A DNA stretch of 64,000 nucleotides from Candidatus Koribacter versatilis Ellin345 (GCF_000014005.1 NC_008009.1:5262501-5326500), one strand, 5' to 3'. Positions 6,937 through 16,435 are shown, numbered from the stretch's first letter. Notes: a model not told the origin generated them from the sequence alone. Translations and numbers: made by a program.

Positions 6937-9360
6937 CTAAACGGGTGGGCCTTCCGGCGCTCCGCTCGGCTTCGGCTTCGGCGTGTTGTTCTTCGGATCG
7001 CGGAGGAAGCGCTCGATTTCATTTGCGAGGCGCGGGTTGGAAGTGCCGATTGCCTGCTGCGACGCGAGTATGCCGCGATAGGCTGCGGCTTGGGTTTCCG
7101 GCGTAGCCGTTTCATCGGCTGCCAGCGCCATTAGCTGCTCGGCGACAGAAGACTGCACGACTTCGCCGAGCGGATCGTTGGCATCGGCTGCGGCACGCTT
7201 CACCAGTGCGTCGATGACTTCGTCGGCGCCCACGGCATTCGCGTCTTCGGTGTGGATTGCAATCAGGCGCTCGATCCGGCGCGGCATAAGTAAACCACCG
7301 ACGACGACATCAGCCACGGCGCGCGCGCCGTCTTGAGGGCTGAAGACATAACCTGACGGCGATTTGAAGCGCTCGTTGTCGGCGTAGTCACGGTTTTCCA
7401 GCGGCACTAGCGCGGACCAGACTTCGGGAGCGATGCGTAGCTCTCTCGGATCGAGCGCGGAGGTTAGCAGGTTGAGTGCTTCGCGCTGCTGATCAGCGGG
7501 CCAGACTTCGAAGGGCTTGTTGCCGTCACCAACGAGCGCAGGTGGAACTTTCGCGCTGCCGACGACATTCACCGCTGCTCCAAGTCCGTAGCGGTGGAAA
7601 AGGTAGATGAGCGCATAGCGCGAGGCGAAGTCTGACCACGGCTCGCCTTTGCGCATGAGCGCCGGCGTGTAGAGCTTCACCAGCGCATCGCGTACGGGCA
7701 TGACTTGCTTGAGCCAGGTAACAGGATCGGTGCCGTCGTCGTAAGCATTCCAGCGCGGGTCTTCAAAGTTGCCCCAGAAGACGCCCTGCTTGTTCCATCG
7801 CTCCACGACGGCTTCGAGGCGCTGCGCTTCGGCGGCGGGCGGTTCGTTGCCGAGCGTGCTGTAGCCCCACTCGATGGCGAACTTGTCGTAACTGCCGACG
7901 CCCTGCATGTAAGCGTCGCTCATGTCGGCGGTGCCGTCGGCGCGGATCTTCACGCGCGGCGCGAAGTAATCCATCACGCTGCCGCGGCCGAAGGTACTGG
8001 CGACGAAGTTGTGGTCGAGACCGAGGACATGTCCCATCTCGTGGCACGTGAGCAGCGCGAGACGGCGCGTCATAGCTTCGTCTTCCGTAAGACGCGGGTC
8101 GGCGCGATCGAGTTCGGAGAAGATTCCGGGATCAGGCTCGGCGTTCGCGGAGGGAGGCTGCAGCACGTTCCAGTAGTTGTGGACGGTGCGCATCCGGTGC
8201 GAGTCGAGCTGCACGATAGCGTGCAGGATCTCGCCAGTACGCGGGTCGGTTTGCACCATGCCGACCGACCAGCCGCGGCCGGAGCGGTTCGTCCACTGAA
8301 TGGTCGGATAGCGCATGTCGAGCGGGTCCGCGCCTTCGGGCAGGTCTTCGACGACGAGCGCGTTCTTGAAGCCCGCCTGTTCGAAGGCCTGGTTCCACCA
8401 CAATGCGCCCTGTCGCGCGGCGCTGCGGATGGGCTCAGGCATGGCGCGGTCGAGATAGAAGGTGATGGGCTTCACCGGCTCGCTGAGTGCGGCGCCGGGA
8501 TTCTTCCTCACCAAGCGCCAGCGGTTGATCAACAGGCGTTCGATGGGCTGATTGTAGGGGCGGGAGAAGTCCTGGAAGCCATTGCCGAAGTAGCCGACAC
8601 GGGGATCGCTCTCGCGCGGTTCGTAGCCCGACTCGGGCAGCTGCATGAAGGAATGGTGCTGGCGCACGCTGAGGGTGCGGGCATCGGGCTGATTGAAACG
8701 CGCGCCGGGCTTGTCGGTAGTGAAGGTGAGGAGCGCTTCGGCTTCGGTGTTAAGCGGAAAAGCGCGGGTGTGGTCCATGTCCACGACACTGCGCTCGGCA
8801 TCGAGCTTCCACTTGGGGGCGTCGGGTCCGGCGGGAACGGGCCGGATGTTGCCGTTGGTGGCGCGCAGCGGACGCTCGAATTGTCCGACGAGATCGAAGG
8901 CATCGCGCACGATGAGAGAGGTGGCGTTCACGTAGAGCGTGCCGTTGGTCTCGGAGACAATCGGCATCGCAGCGAGAACAGAGGTTGGGAAGCTGGCTTC
9001 GACGGACTTCTGAAGTTCCGCACTGCCGTTGGACGCGCGAAACCCGGTGTTCTCGGAGATGAGTAACACTTTGGGCCCGACGCGGCGGAAACGGCAAAGC
9101 TGAGCGCGCTCGCCGAGGGTGCTGCGGTCAGCGAAGAGTTCGGTGGAACCGACGCCGCTGGCGAGAGAAGTGAAGTAGAGAAACTCGCGCTGCATCGCGG
9201 TGGGCGTGAGTTCGAAGAGGAGTTCGCCCTTGGATTCGTCCCACTCGAAGGGAATGAAGCCGTCGTGGCGGGTGAGACCGCTGACGTTGCGCGTAGTTTG
9301 TGCGGAGACGAGCGAACAGACGAGTACGAACAAAAGGATGATCGACAGCTTCAATTTCAT
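6937..9360 (-). CDS. secreted zinc-dependent metalloprotease (DUF5117/DUF5118 family)
   Basis: 807 residues. ATG 9360 is preferred over the open-frame start 39 bases upstream because it begins directly with a signal peptide (MKLKLSIILLFVLVCSLVSA). The extended metzincin-type zinc motif HEMGHVLGLDH is intact, with ligands H440, H444 and H450 and catalytic E441; the following GSVMDYFAPR supplies the Met-turn. The N-terminal part corresponds to the DUF5117/DUF5118 regions found with this catalytic domain in Bacteroidetes and Acidobacteria. The C-terminal end is proline rich. It is likely an extracellular or periplasmic peptidase; substrate unknown. Confidence 0.87.
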   Translation of the reverse strand: MKLKLSIILLFVLVCSLVSAQTTRNVSGLTRHDGFIPFEWDESKGELLFELTPTAMQREFLYFTSLASGVGSTELFADRSTLGERAQLCRFRRVGPKVLLISENTGFRASNGSAELQKSVEASFPTSVLAAMPIVSETNGTLYVNATSLIVRDAFDLVGQFERPLRATNGNIRPVPAGPDAPKWKLDAERSVVDMDHTRAFPLNTEAEALLTFTTDKPGARFNQPDARTLSVRQHHSFMQLPESGYEPRESDPRVGYFGNGFQDFSRPYNQPIERLLINRWRLVRKNPGAALSEPVKPITFYLDRAMPEPIRSAARQGALWWNQAFEQAGFKNALVVEDLPEGADPLDMRYPTIQWTNRSGRGWSVGMVQTDPRTGEILHAIVQLDSHRMRTVHNYWNVLQPPSANAEPDPGIFSELDRADPRLTEDEAMTRRLALLTCHEMGHVLGLDHNFVASTFGRGSVMDYFAPRVKIRADGTADMSDAYMQGVGSYDKFAIEWGYSTLGNEPPAAEAQRLEAVVERWNKQGVFWGNFEDPRWNAYDDGTDPVTWLKQVMPVRDALVKLYTPALMRKGEPWSDFASRYALIYLFHRYGLGAAVNVVGSAKVPPALVGDGNKPFEVWPADQQREALNLLTSALDPRELRIAPEVWSALVPLENRDYADNERFKSPSGYVFSPQDGARAVADVVVGGLLMPRRIERLIAIHTEDANAVGADEVIDALVKRAAADANDPLGEVVQSSVAEQLMALAADETATPETQAAAYRGILASQQAIGTSNPRLANEIERFLRDPKNNTPKPKPSGAPEGPPV

Positions 9361-9483
9361 CAATGAACCCCGGTACGAGAAGAACGCGAGTAGCAGCATT
9401 TGTATTCCATTGGGCGCGGGTCAGGCAAATTAAGGATGAAACCTGCTGCTCGGGATTCGCGTCAAACCTTGGAGAGGCTCCCC

Positions 9484-9852
9484 ATGGATTTGAAGTACGC
9501 CGTCTCGATCATCGGAAATTTCATTCTCATCGCGGGACTCGCGATTGCGGGGTTCCACTTTTTTGCCGAATATCATGCGACCGGCAAGTGGGCGAAGAAC
9601 ATCACGGGACTGCTTGCGGGACTGGGTTTGCTGACACTGGCGTTCGCGCTGATGATTACACCGGCAAATGCAGAAGTGATCGCGGCGATTGCCGATACGA
9701 AGGCGAATGTGGTCTTCCTGGGGATCAGTAGTGCCCTGCTGCTGGCGGCAATTATGGCGTTCGGGATCATTACGTATTCGAAGCCGCTGCGGCTGTTGCA
9801 CCAACGGCGGATCCAGCGGGATTTGAATCGGGATTTGCCGAAGATCCCGTAG
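9484..9852 (+). CDS. small membrane protein of unknown function
   Basis: 122 residues from ATG 9484, chosen because GGAGAGG (9471-9477) lies 6 bases upstream; the frame is open further upstream without a ribosome binding site. Three hydrophobic segments are visible (about 5-25, 38-60 and 75-98), followed by a basic cytoplasmic tail (LLHQRRIQRDLNRDL). I do not recognise a family. It precedes a DUF2905 gene by about 30 bases in the same direction, so the two small membrane proteins may be cotranscribed. Confidence 0.7.
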   Translation: MDLKYAVSIIGNFILIAGLAIAGFHFFAEYHATGKWAKNITGLLAGLGLLTLAFALMITPANAEVIAAIADTKANVVFLGISSALLLAAIMAFGIITYSKPLRLLHQRRIQRDLNRDLPKIP

Positions 9853-9881
9853 ATATTCGTGGAACGAGATGACAGAAGACA

Positions 9882-10106
9882 ATGAATGATCTCGGGCGTG
9901 CGGTGATTCTGATGGGGGTTGTGCTCGTCGTGATTGGCGGGGCGATCCTGTTGATTGGACGCGCAGGCATTCCGCTTGGACGACTGCCGGGCGACATCAG
10001 CTATCGCGGCAAGCACACAACGTTCTACTTTCCAGTCGTAACGTGCATCGTGATCAGCGTTGTGCTCTCGCTAATCTCGTGGCTGGTGCAACACTTCCGC
10101 AAATAA
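9882..10106 (+). CDS. DUF2905 family small membrane protein
   Basis: 74 residues with two transmembrane segments (about 7-27 and 50-68). Between them lies the conserved stretch GRLPGDISYRGKHTTFYFP, the hallmark of DUF2905. The family is widespread and uncharacterised. It follows the 122-residue membrane protein and is convergent with the EXORDIUM-like gene, whose terminator lies just past its stop. Confidence 0.85.
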   Translation: MNDLGRAVILMGVVLVVIGGAILLIGRAGIPLGRLPGDISYRGKHTTFYFPVVTCIVISVVLSLISWLVQHFRK

Positions 10107-10135
10107 GAAAGCCGCCCGGAGCGAGTCCGAACGGC
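10101..10135 (-). terminator. intrinsic terminator of the EXORDIUM-like gene
   Basis: On the minus strand GCCGTTCGGA and TCCGGGCGGC pair across a 5-base loop (two G-U pairs), followed by TTTCTTATTT. It lies directly after the stop of the minus-strand gene at 10156. Confidence 0.6.
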
Positions 10136-10155
10136 CTCATTCAATTCAACACAAC

Positions 10156-11100
10156 TTAGTGTCCGTCGAGGCAGCCTTTCTGTCCGCTGCTGTTGGGATA
10201 GCCGGTGCCTGCGGTGTAGGCGGCGTTTGACCATTCGCCCTGAATCTTCCAAATGGTGCCGTTGCTGAAGGTGACGTGCGCCACATTGAACGTCCAGGCG
10301 CATTTGTCGCCATTCTCCGCACCGCTAGAGTCGTACCAGGCGCCGGGGCTCGCTGGATCGCTGCGAGCTTCGGAGAGTTCGTGGCCACTGACGTTCGCGA
10401 TGGCAGCGAGACCCTGCGAGTGGCCGGTCTGCGTGTCTTGCGGATCGCAGCCAGCATCGCCGTCGAGGTTGAAGAAGTATGCAAACTCGATGCGCTTCCC
10501 GTTGCACGAACCAGAGCTGTGCCAGGCGCAATAGCCCGCCGAGCCGCGCTTCTTGTCCGCGTAAACGGCGTAGTAGCCGTTGCCGGTGCCATCGAGCGGG
10601 AGAGCACCGTTCGTGATCTCTTTGCAGACTTCGTTAAGGATGGTGGTTGTATTGTTTCCGCCGGCTGACGCGCTGGTGTCGACGACGTGGTTATGCGAAG
10701 TTCCGCCAGCCCCCACCTGGCCGTTGGAGCCAGTGTATTCGTCGGAGGTTTTTGCGTAGTTGGAGTTGATGAAGCCGGCGTAGTAGCTGTCAATGCCACT
10801 CATCTTGTCGCCGGAATAGCCGCCCCAGGTTGTACCCCAGAAGATCGAGTAGGTGTTCGCGGTCGGCATGATTACGCCGCCGTGATACGTCATGTTGGCA
10901 GTGCGTCGCGCGTTGGTGACGACGCGCGCGTCTGGAGAAGCGGGGGGAGTAACGCCCTTCGCCCAGTGAATGCCGAGCATTGGGGGATCTTGCGATCGCG
11001 GGTTCTGATTCTCGTAGCGAGACGAGGCCGCGTTGGATGTTTCCTGCGCAAAAGCGATTGCACCGGCAAGCAGAACTACCAAGAGAAAACCAGACTTCAT
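10156..11100 (-). CDS. secreted EXORDIUM/phosphate-induced-protein-1-like protein
   Basis: 314 residues from ATG 11100, with GGAGG just upstream and a signal peptide ending AIAFAQ. The segment MTYHGGVIMPTANTYSIFWG and the later NVSGHELSEARSDP followed by WYDSSG resemble the EXORDIUM (PHI-1) family. That family is best known as secreted plant growth proteins and also occurs in soil bacteria. H240, E241 and E244 form an HExxE-like motif, so metal binding or peptidase activity is possible but not shown. Several cysteines (for example in CAWHSSGSCNGK and GCDPQ) suggest disulfides. Function in bacteria is unknown to me. Confidence 0.68.
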   Translation of the reverse strand: MKSGFLLVVLLAGAIAFAQETSNAASSRYENQNPRSQDPPMLGIHWAKGVTPPASPDARVVTNARRTANMTYHGGVIMPTANTYSIFWGTTWGGYSGDKMSGIDSYYAGFINSNYAKTSDEYTGSNGQVGAGGTSHNHVVDTSASAGGNNTTTILNEVCKEITNGALPLDGTGNGYYAVYADKKRGSAGYCAWHSSGSCNGKRIEFAYFFNLDGDAGCDPQDTQTGHSQGLAAIANVSGHELSEARSDPASPGAWYDSSGAENGDKCAWTFNVAHVTFSNGTIWKIQGEWSNAAYTAGTGYPNSSGQKGCLDGH

Positions 11101-11357
11101 ACAACCTCCATTTCGATTTGTCTGCCCTCGAAGTCGCTGGACGCCGATTGGTTTCTTGCGCCGACATCCCTTGCTTCGATCAACGTACGATTTGAGGCCG
11201 TTCAGAAGGGTCTTAACTGAGTGGACCGCATCCACACGCGGTCCGAAAGAATTGGGAAACTCTACTCAAGATAGTAATTGGCTGTCAAGTTGGCCGAAAA
11301 GTGCCGAACCGTGGAAAACTGATTAAACCGTTTCAAGCGTATACACTGTTGCGCACC

Positions 11358-13349
11358 ATGAAGTTTTCGCTCGTTTGCTGCCTTACATTCAGCTCTCTTT
11401 TCATCGCCAACGCGCTAGCGCAGGTCAAAAACCCACCGCAACCGCAACCTACTCCACTGCCGCCGGCGATTGTTGCGCCTCTTGATAAACCATACCCCGC
11501 GCCGGTGCAGCTCGAAGTGGATGTAACGGACACCTCGCACCACGTAATGCATGTGCGCGAGGTCGTTCCCGTCGAGAGCGGCGCGAAGGAGTCGGTGCTG
11601 CTCTATCCGCAATGGATTCCGGGACACCATTCGCCAACGGGACCCATCTCGCATTTGGCCGGAATCGTGACGAACGTGGATGGCAAGCGCGTGCAGTGGG
11701 TGCGCGATCGCGTGAATGTGTTCGCATTCCATGTGCCGCTCCATCCCGGCGCGAGGACTGTGGAACTTGAGTTCGACTATCTTTCTCCGAACCGGCAGGC
11801 CGAAGGACGTATCGAGATGTCGGATGCAATTGCCGACATCGAGTGGAGCGAAGTGGTGATGTATCCCGCGGGCTACTTCACGCGACAGATTCCGTTCAAC
11901 GCTGCGCTGAAGCTTCCCGAAGGTTGGAAGTATGCTACGGCGCTGGAAACGGACAGCGAGAACGGCGCAGCCGTAAAGTTCAAGCAGACGACGCTGAACA
12001 CGCTGGCCGATTCGCCAGTTTATGCGGGGCGCTACTTCAAGCGGATTGACCTGTCGCCGACGCAGACCGACATCGTGCATCTCGATCTCTTCGCAGATGA
12101 AGAGAAGGACCTGGCGATCACGCCAGAGCAATTGGAGAAGCACAAGAACCTGACGATGGAGGCGGACAAACTCTACGGTTCGCATCACTACAACCACTAC
12201 GACCTGTTGCTGTTATTGAGCGATAAGGTCGGCGGGATTGGGTTGGAGCATCATCAGTCGAGCGAGAACGGGCTGCCGGCGAAGTACTTCACCGACTGGA
12301 GCAACGGCGTGCTCGGTCGCGATTTGCTCTCACACGAGTACACGCATTCGTGGAATGGGAAGTTCCGGCGTCCGGCGGACCTGTGGACACCGAACTTCAA
12401 CGTGCCCATGCGTGACGATCTGTTGTGGGTGTATGAGGGCATGACCCAGTACTGGGGAATCGTGCTGGCGGCACGCTCGGGTTTGCGTTCTCCCGAAGAG
12501 ACACGCGACATAATTGCGCACGTAGCGGCGGGCTTCGAACATATGCCGGGGCGCAGTTGGCGTCCGATGGTGGATACCACCAACCAGCCGACGGTCTCGC
12601 AACGTCGGCCGGTAAGTTTCGTGAGCTGGCAGCTTCCTGAAAATTACTACGAAGAAGGCGCGCTGATCTGGCTTGACGCGGACACGAAGATCCGCGAACT
12701 GACCAACGGAAAGAAGTCGCTCGATGATTTCGCGAAGGCCTTCATGGGTGAGTACAACGGAAGCTTCGTCACCTATACCTACTCCCTCGACGACGTGGCC
12801 AAGACCCTCAACAGCGTGGCGCCCTACGACTGGGCGGCGTTTCTGCGCGAACGCGTTTATGACTTGCATCCCACGGTGCCCGAAGACGGCATCACCCGCG
12901 GCGGCTACAAACTGGCGTACAGCGACACTGAGCAGGAGTGGATGACGCGCAACAACGCGGCTGAGGGCGAGGCGGACTTTTCGACTTCACTCGGGCTTGA
13001 TCTTGCGGTTCCGAAGCCGGGTAGCGGCGACGACAGCGGCCCATCGGGAGCGTTGCTCGAAGTGACGTGGGACAGTCCCGCATTCAAGGCTGGTGTCACT
13101 CCGGATATGCAGCTCGTATCGGTGAATGGCAAGGAATACTCGCCGGAATTGTTGCGCGATGCGATCCTGGCAGCGGAACAGTCGAAGCAGCCGATGCAGT
13201 TGCAATTCAAAAGCAATAATGAGTTCAAGACGTTCGCGATTCCGTATTACGACGGACTTCGGGTGCCTTCATTGCAACGAGTCGAGGGGACGCCGTCCAG
13301 GCTGGACGACATTCTTGCGCCGAGTAAGAGCGCGTTGCCGGCGATGTAG
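11358..13349 (+). CDS. secreted M61-family aminopeptidase with PDZ domain
   Basis: 663 residues starting at ATG 11358, which begins a signal peptide ending ANALAQ. The gluzincin active site is intact: HEYTH with H326, E327 and H330 (LLSHEYTHSWNGK), and the third ligand region VYEGMTQYWG about 35 residues on. These are the signatures of the M61 glycyl-aminopeptidase family. A C-terminal PDZ-like region (about 530-625, containing SPAFKAGVTPDMQLVSVNG) is the usual fusion. It probably trims peptides in the periplasm. It is divergent from the EXORDIUM-like gene across a 257-bp gap with no other feature seen. Confidence 0.9.
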   Translation: MKFSLVCCLTFSSLFIANALAQVKNPPQPQPTPLPPAIVAPLDKPYPAPVQLEVDVTDTSHHVMHVREVVPVESGAKESVLLYPQWIPGHHSPTGPISHLAGIVTNVDGKRVQWVRDRVNVFAFHVPLHPGARTVELEFDYLSPNRQAEGRIEMSDAIADIEWSEVVMYPAGYFTRQIPFNAALKLPEGWKYATALETDSENGAAVKFKQTTLNTLADSPVYAGRYFKRIDLSPTQTDIVHLDLFADEEKDLAITPEQLEKHKNLTMEADKLYGSHHYNHYDLLLLLSDKVGGIGLEHHQSSENGLPAKYFTDWSNGVLGRDLLSHEYTHSWNGKFRRPADLWTPNFNVPMRDDLLWVYEGMTQYWGIVLAARSGLRSPEETRDIIAHVAAGFEHMPGRSWRPMVDTTNQPTVSQRRPVSFVSWQLPENYYEEGALIWLDADTKIRELTNGKKSLDDFAKAFMGEYNGSFVTYTYSLDDVAKTLNSVAPYDWAAFLRERVYDLHPTVPEDGITRGGYKLAYSDTEQEWMTRNNAAEGEADFSTSLGLDLAVPKPGSGDDSGPSGALLEVTWDSPAFKAGVTPDMQLVSVNGKEYSPELLRDAILAAEQSKQPMQLQFKSNNEFKTFAIPYYDGLRVPSLQRVEGTPSRLDDILAPSKSALPAM

Positions 13350-13351
13350 CG

Positions 13352-13756
13352 CTAACGAATTCCGCGTTGATTGAGATAGCCGGCGTACTGCAGATCGATC
13401 TTCAGGATGTGCTGTCGCAGCCAGGAATCGAGAAACAAGAGCAAGGAAACGGGGACTCCCTGCTTTCCCGCTTTGCGGTCGTGCTCGTATGTTTCCAACT
13501 GGCGGCGCGCCTGGTCATGTTCCGCGCGATGGGCCTCATAGCCGGGGAAGCCGTTCTCTAGCATCAGTTCTTCCTCGTGCGTGAAGTGCTGTTCCGCCCA
13601 GTTCGTCACCTTGGCGAGGACCGTGTCGATCACTAATTGCCCGCTGCCAGCGGCGAGGGCATTATCAAGTTCATGCATCACGTTGAAGAGGCTGCGGTGT
13701 TCGTTATCCATAACGGACACGCCGACGCTGTAACTGCTTTTCCAGCGAATCGTCAA
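13352..13756 (-). CDS. bacteriohemerythrin
   Basis: 134 residues if read from TTG 13756 (MTIRWKSSYSVGV, the normal family N terminus); GTG 13783 is an alternative giving nine more residues. The di-iron ligand pattern is present: H in MDNEHRSLF, then HFTHEEELM with the adjacent glutamate, YEAHRAEHD, and HILKIDLQY near the C terminus. Hemerythrins bind O2 reversibly and can sense oxygen or NO or deliver O2 to enzymes. A CRP/FNR-type palindrome about 80 bases upstream suggests expression tied to oxygen or energy state. The UBP zinc-finger gene lies upstream on the same strand. Confidence 0.88.
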   Translation of the reverse strand: MTIRWKSSYSVGVSVMDNEHRSLFNVMHELDNALAAGSGQLVIDTVLAKVTNWAEQHFTHEEELMLENGFPGYEAHRAEHDQARRQLETYEHDRKAGKQGVPVSLLLFLDSWLRQHILKIDLQYAGYLNQRGIR

Positions 13757-13805
13757 GATTGTTCCCCGAGGGAGTAACCCCACTCCCGAACTGAACTGAG
13801 CTTCT

Positions 13806-13848
13806 GTTTTACCGGGAATTCAGCCTTGAGGATGTGATTAAAATCACA
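13806..13848 (-). promoter_or_regulatory. CRP/FNR-type site and -10 box upstream of the hemerythrin gene
   Basis: TGTGATTAAAATCACA (13833-13848) is a perfect match to the CRP-class palindrome TGTGA-N6-TCACA. On the minus strand a -10-like TAAAAC lies at 13811-13806. A start about 7 bases further puts the site centre near -41.5, the class II activator position. Confidence 0.55.
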
Positions 13849-13866
13849 AAGCAATCAGCGCCGCGC

Positions 13867-14118
13867 TCAAACCTCGGTTTGGTCTACATAGCACCAGCGC
13901 CAGTCTTCGCCGGGCTCGAACGATTGCATGATCGGGTGCTTGGAACTGTGAAAGTGTTTGGTCGCGTGTTTGTTGACCGAGCTGTCGCAGCAGCCGACGT
14001 GTCCGCAGATGAGGCACAGACGCAGGTGCACCCATGTGGAGCCCATCTTAAGACACTCTTCGCAACCGTCAGCCGACGGCGTGACTTCGCGGATTTCAGA
14101 AAGATGCTTGCACTTCAT
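13867..14118 (-). CDS. UBP-type zinc finger protein
   Basis: 83 residues with an ideal ribosome binding site (GGAGG 6 bases before ATG 14118). Cysteines and histidines follow the ZnF-UBP pattern: CKH near the start, CEECL, CLICGHVGCCDSS, then HATKHFHSSKHPIMQSF and WRWCYVD. In eukaryotes this finger binds the C terminus of ubiquitin. Bacterial stand-alone versions are common in Acidobacteria and Actinobacteria and their ligand is unknown. The finger fills the whole protein. Confidence 0.9.
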   Translation of the reverse strand: MKCKHLSEIREVTPSADGCEECLKMGSTWVHLRLCLICGHVGCCDSSVNKHATKHFHSSKHPIMQSFEPGEDWRWCYVDQTEV

Positions 14119-14186
14119 AAGGGCCTCCGAACAAATGCGTTTGGGTTGGACGAGAGAAGTGCAGGATGAGATGCAAAAGAAGTGAA

Positions 14187-14276
14187 TGGCGGAGGGAGAG
14201 GGATTCGAACCCCCGTTACGGTTTCCCGTAAAGCGGTTTTCAAGACCGCCTGTTTCAACCGCTCACACATCCCTCC
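14187..14276 (-). tRNA. tRNA-Ser(UGA)
   Basis: Read on the minus strand, the acceptor stem is GGAGGGA paired with TCCCTCC. The anticodon arm GCGGT-CTTGAAA-ACCGC carries anticodon TGA, a long class II variable arm follows (TACGGGAAACCGTA), and the T arm is GGGGGTTCGAATCCC. Discriminator G and an encoded CCA end lie at 14190-14187. Length and the long variable arm fit serine. Confidence 0.97.
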
Positions 14277-14355
14277 GCGGGTTGAAAGGCGTGTGGTGGC
14301 TTCAGTTTACCGCATTCTGCGGGGTGGCTTGGCTGGACGCCTCAAAAGGAAGGAT

Positions 14356-14408
14356 GCGCTCCTAAGCTGCCGGGCGCGCGGTGAATTGCGGCCGGCAGCG
14401 AGGAGCGC
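14356..14408 (-). terminator. long hairpin after glnK, candidate terminator
   Basis: Two stacked stems, GCGCTCCT/AGGAGCGC and GCTGCCGG/CCGGCAGC, lie just beyond the glnK stop. On the minus strand the run ATCCTTCCTTTT follows. The T-run is imperfect, so this is a likely rather than certain terminator. Confidence 0.45.
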
Positions 14409-14415
14409 TTGGGAG

Positions 14416-14754
<339 letters not shown>

Positions 14755-14809
14755 TCATCTCTCCTCATCTCGTGAAGGGACCTGGTTCGTTGTTTGGCGT
14801 TGTTAGCGA

Positions 14810-16435
14810 TCACTTGTGCGCAGTTGCACCTGCCACTGCTTCGGTGAGCTTGACCGGATGTTTCTCCACCGCGTGGTGCTGCGGCGGTGCGCCGCTCGGC
14901 GAAGCGAGCGCCGAGATGACGTATTCCGGATACGCCGGGATACCGTGCTCGTGAAGGTCGATGCCATACAACTCGCCCTCTTCAGAAACACGCAGCGTGC
15001 CGGTTGCGTTCACCGCATACATCAACGCCAAAGCCACGCCAAACGTGGCGAAAGTGATGATCGCGCTGCCGATTGCCTGCGCGGTCAGGAGTTGGAAACC
15101 ACCGCCGTAGAACAGTCCTTTCAAAGCAGCGGAGTTGTCGGGCGCAAGCGGACCGGTAGAACCGTACTTGCCGCAGGCGAAGAGTCCCAGCGAAAGCGTG
15201 CCCCAGATACCGCAGAGCCCGTGCACCGGAACTGCGCCGATAGGATCGTCAATGCGTAGCCATTCGAGCGCTTCGACGCCGAGAATCACGACCACGCCAG
15301 CGACGCCACCGAGCATGATGGCGCCCGTCGGACTCACCCAATAACAGGGACAAGTCACGGCCACGAGCCCGGCGAGGAAGCCGTTGACGGTGAAGCCGAC
15401 GTCCCACTTCTTGCTGAGGAAATATCCGTAGGCCATCGCCGTGAGACCAGCCGCGCAGGCAGCGAGCGTGGTGTTGGTAGCGACGCGGCCAATGCCCTCG
15501 AAATCCATGGCGGAGAGTGTGCTGCCGGGGTTGAAGCCGTACCAGCCGAACCACAACAGAAGACCGCCGCTGGCCGCGATGGTCAAGTCGTGCGGCAACA
15601 TCGGAGCGCCGCCGTCGCGCTTGAACTTACGTCCAAGCCGCGGGCCGAGGACGATCGAACCGGCGAGTGCGATAAATCCGCCGATGGTGTGAACCACCGT
15701 CGAGCCGGCGAAGTCGTGGAAGCTGATACCGACCGAGGGGAGGAAGTAGCCCGACGATCCCATGGTCGCAAGGAAGCCATCTGGTCCCCACGCCCAGTGT
15801 CCAACGATTGGGTAAATGAAGCCCGAGACACCGACGCTGTAAATCAGGTCGCCGACGAAGCCGGTGCGGCCGATCATGGCGCCCGACGTGATCGTCGAGC
15901 AGGTATCGGCAAAAGCAAACTGGAAGAGCCAGAAGGCGAGGAACGCGACGCCGGTGGTCTCGTAAGTCGCGGGCACGTCTTTGAGGAAGAACCAGTGGTA
16001 GCCGATGAATCCGTTGCCGTGGCTGAACATGAACGCAAATCCGAATGCGTAGAACAGCAAGCCGCAGAGGCAAGTGTCCACGATGCATTCCATCAGCACG
16101 TTCACGGTTTCACGAGAGCGACAGAAGCCGGCCTCGAGCATGGTGAAACCGACCTGCATACCGAAGACAAGGAAGGCCGCGATCAACGTCCAGACGGTGT
16201 TGATCGGGTTCACAATGTCGGCGGCTTTCACGGCCGTATCAGAAGCGAGCGCAGTGGTGAAGAAGAGACCTGTAATCACCACCATCGCGAGCATCACGAC
16301 GGAGATGCCGATCGCCTTGCCGGCAGCGACTGTCGCTCCGTAACGACGCCACTCTGGATCCCGCAACCGGGTGGCCAACCGAGTAAACTTCTGCGCCAAA
16401 GACAATTTCGACCTGTGTTGTGGGACGTGATTCAT
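14810..16435 (-). CDS. amtB: ammonium transporter AmtB
   Basis: 541 residues with about eleven or twelve transmembrane helices. A cytoplasmic or signal-anchor N-terminal stretch of about 45 residues comes first. The pore twin histidines are at H240 (ISFHDFAGSTVVH) and H405 (PVHGLCGIWG), and the family signatures GGFIALAGSIVLGPR and DDPIGAVPVHG are present. It conducts NH4+/NH3 across the inner membrane and is regulated by the P-II protein encoded next. The C-terminal tail carries YGIDLHEHGIPAY, the conserved P-II-contact segment. Upstream lie a small membrane protein and a porin, probably one nitrogen-uptake operon. Confidence 0.95.
   Translation of the reverse strand: MNHVPQHRSKLSLAQKFTRLATRLRDPEWRRYGATVAAGKAIGISVVMLAMVVITGLFFTTALASDTAVKAADIVNPINTVWTLIAAFLVFGMQVGFTMLEAGFCRSRETVNVLMECIVDTCLCGLLFYAFGFAFMFSHGNGFIGYHWFFLKDVPATYETTGVAFLAFWLFQFAFADTCSTITSGAMIGRTGFVGDLIYSVGVSGFIYPIVGHWAWGPDGFLATMGSSGYFLPSVGISFHDFAGSTVVHTIGGFIALAGSIVLGPRLGRKFKRDGGAPMLPHDLTIAASGGLLLWFGWYGFNPGSTLSAMDFEGIGRVATNTTLAACAAGLTAMAYGYFLSKKWDVGFTVNGFLAGLVAVTCPCYWVSPTGAIMLGGVAGVVVILGVEALEWLRIDDPIGAVPVHGLCGIWGTLSLGLFACGKYGSTGPLAPDNSAALKGLFYGGGFQLLTAQAIGSAIITFATFGVALALMYAVNATGTLRVSEEGELYGIDLHEHGIPAYPEYVISALASPSGAPPQHHAVEKHPVKLTEAVAGATAHK

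Noticed and set aside
7705-9066. 453-codon open frame on the plus strand
   Set aside because: It is antisense to the metalloprotease, whose motifs and signal peptide are clear. Its composition is that of a shadow frame in high-GC coding DNA and no motif was seen.
13834-14169. 111-codon open frame on the plus strand
   Set aside because: Antisense to the UBP zinc-finger gene, whose cysteine pattern and ribosome binding site are convincing.
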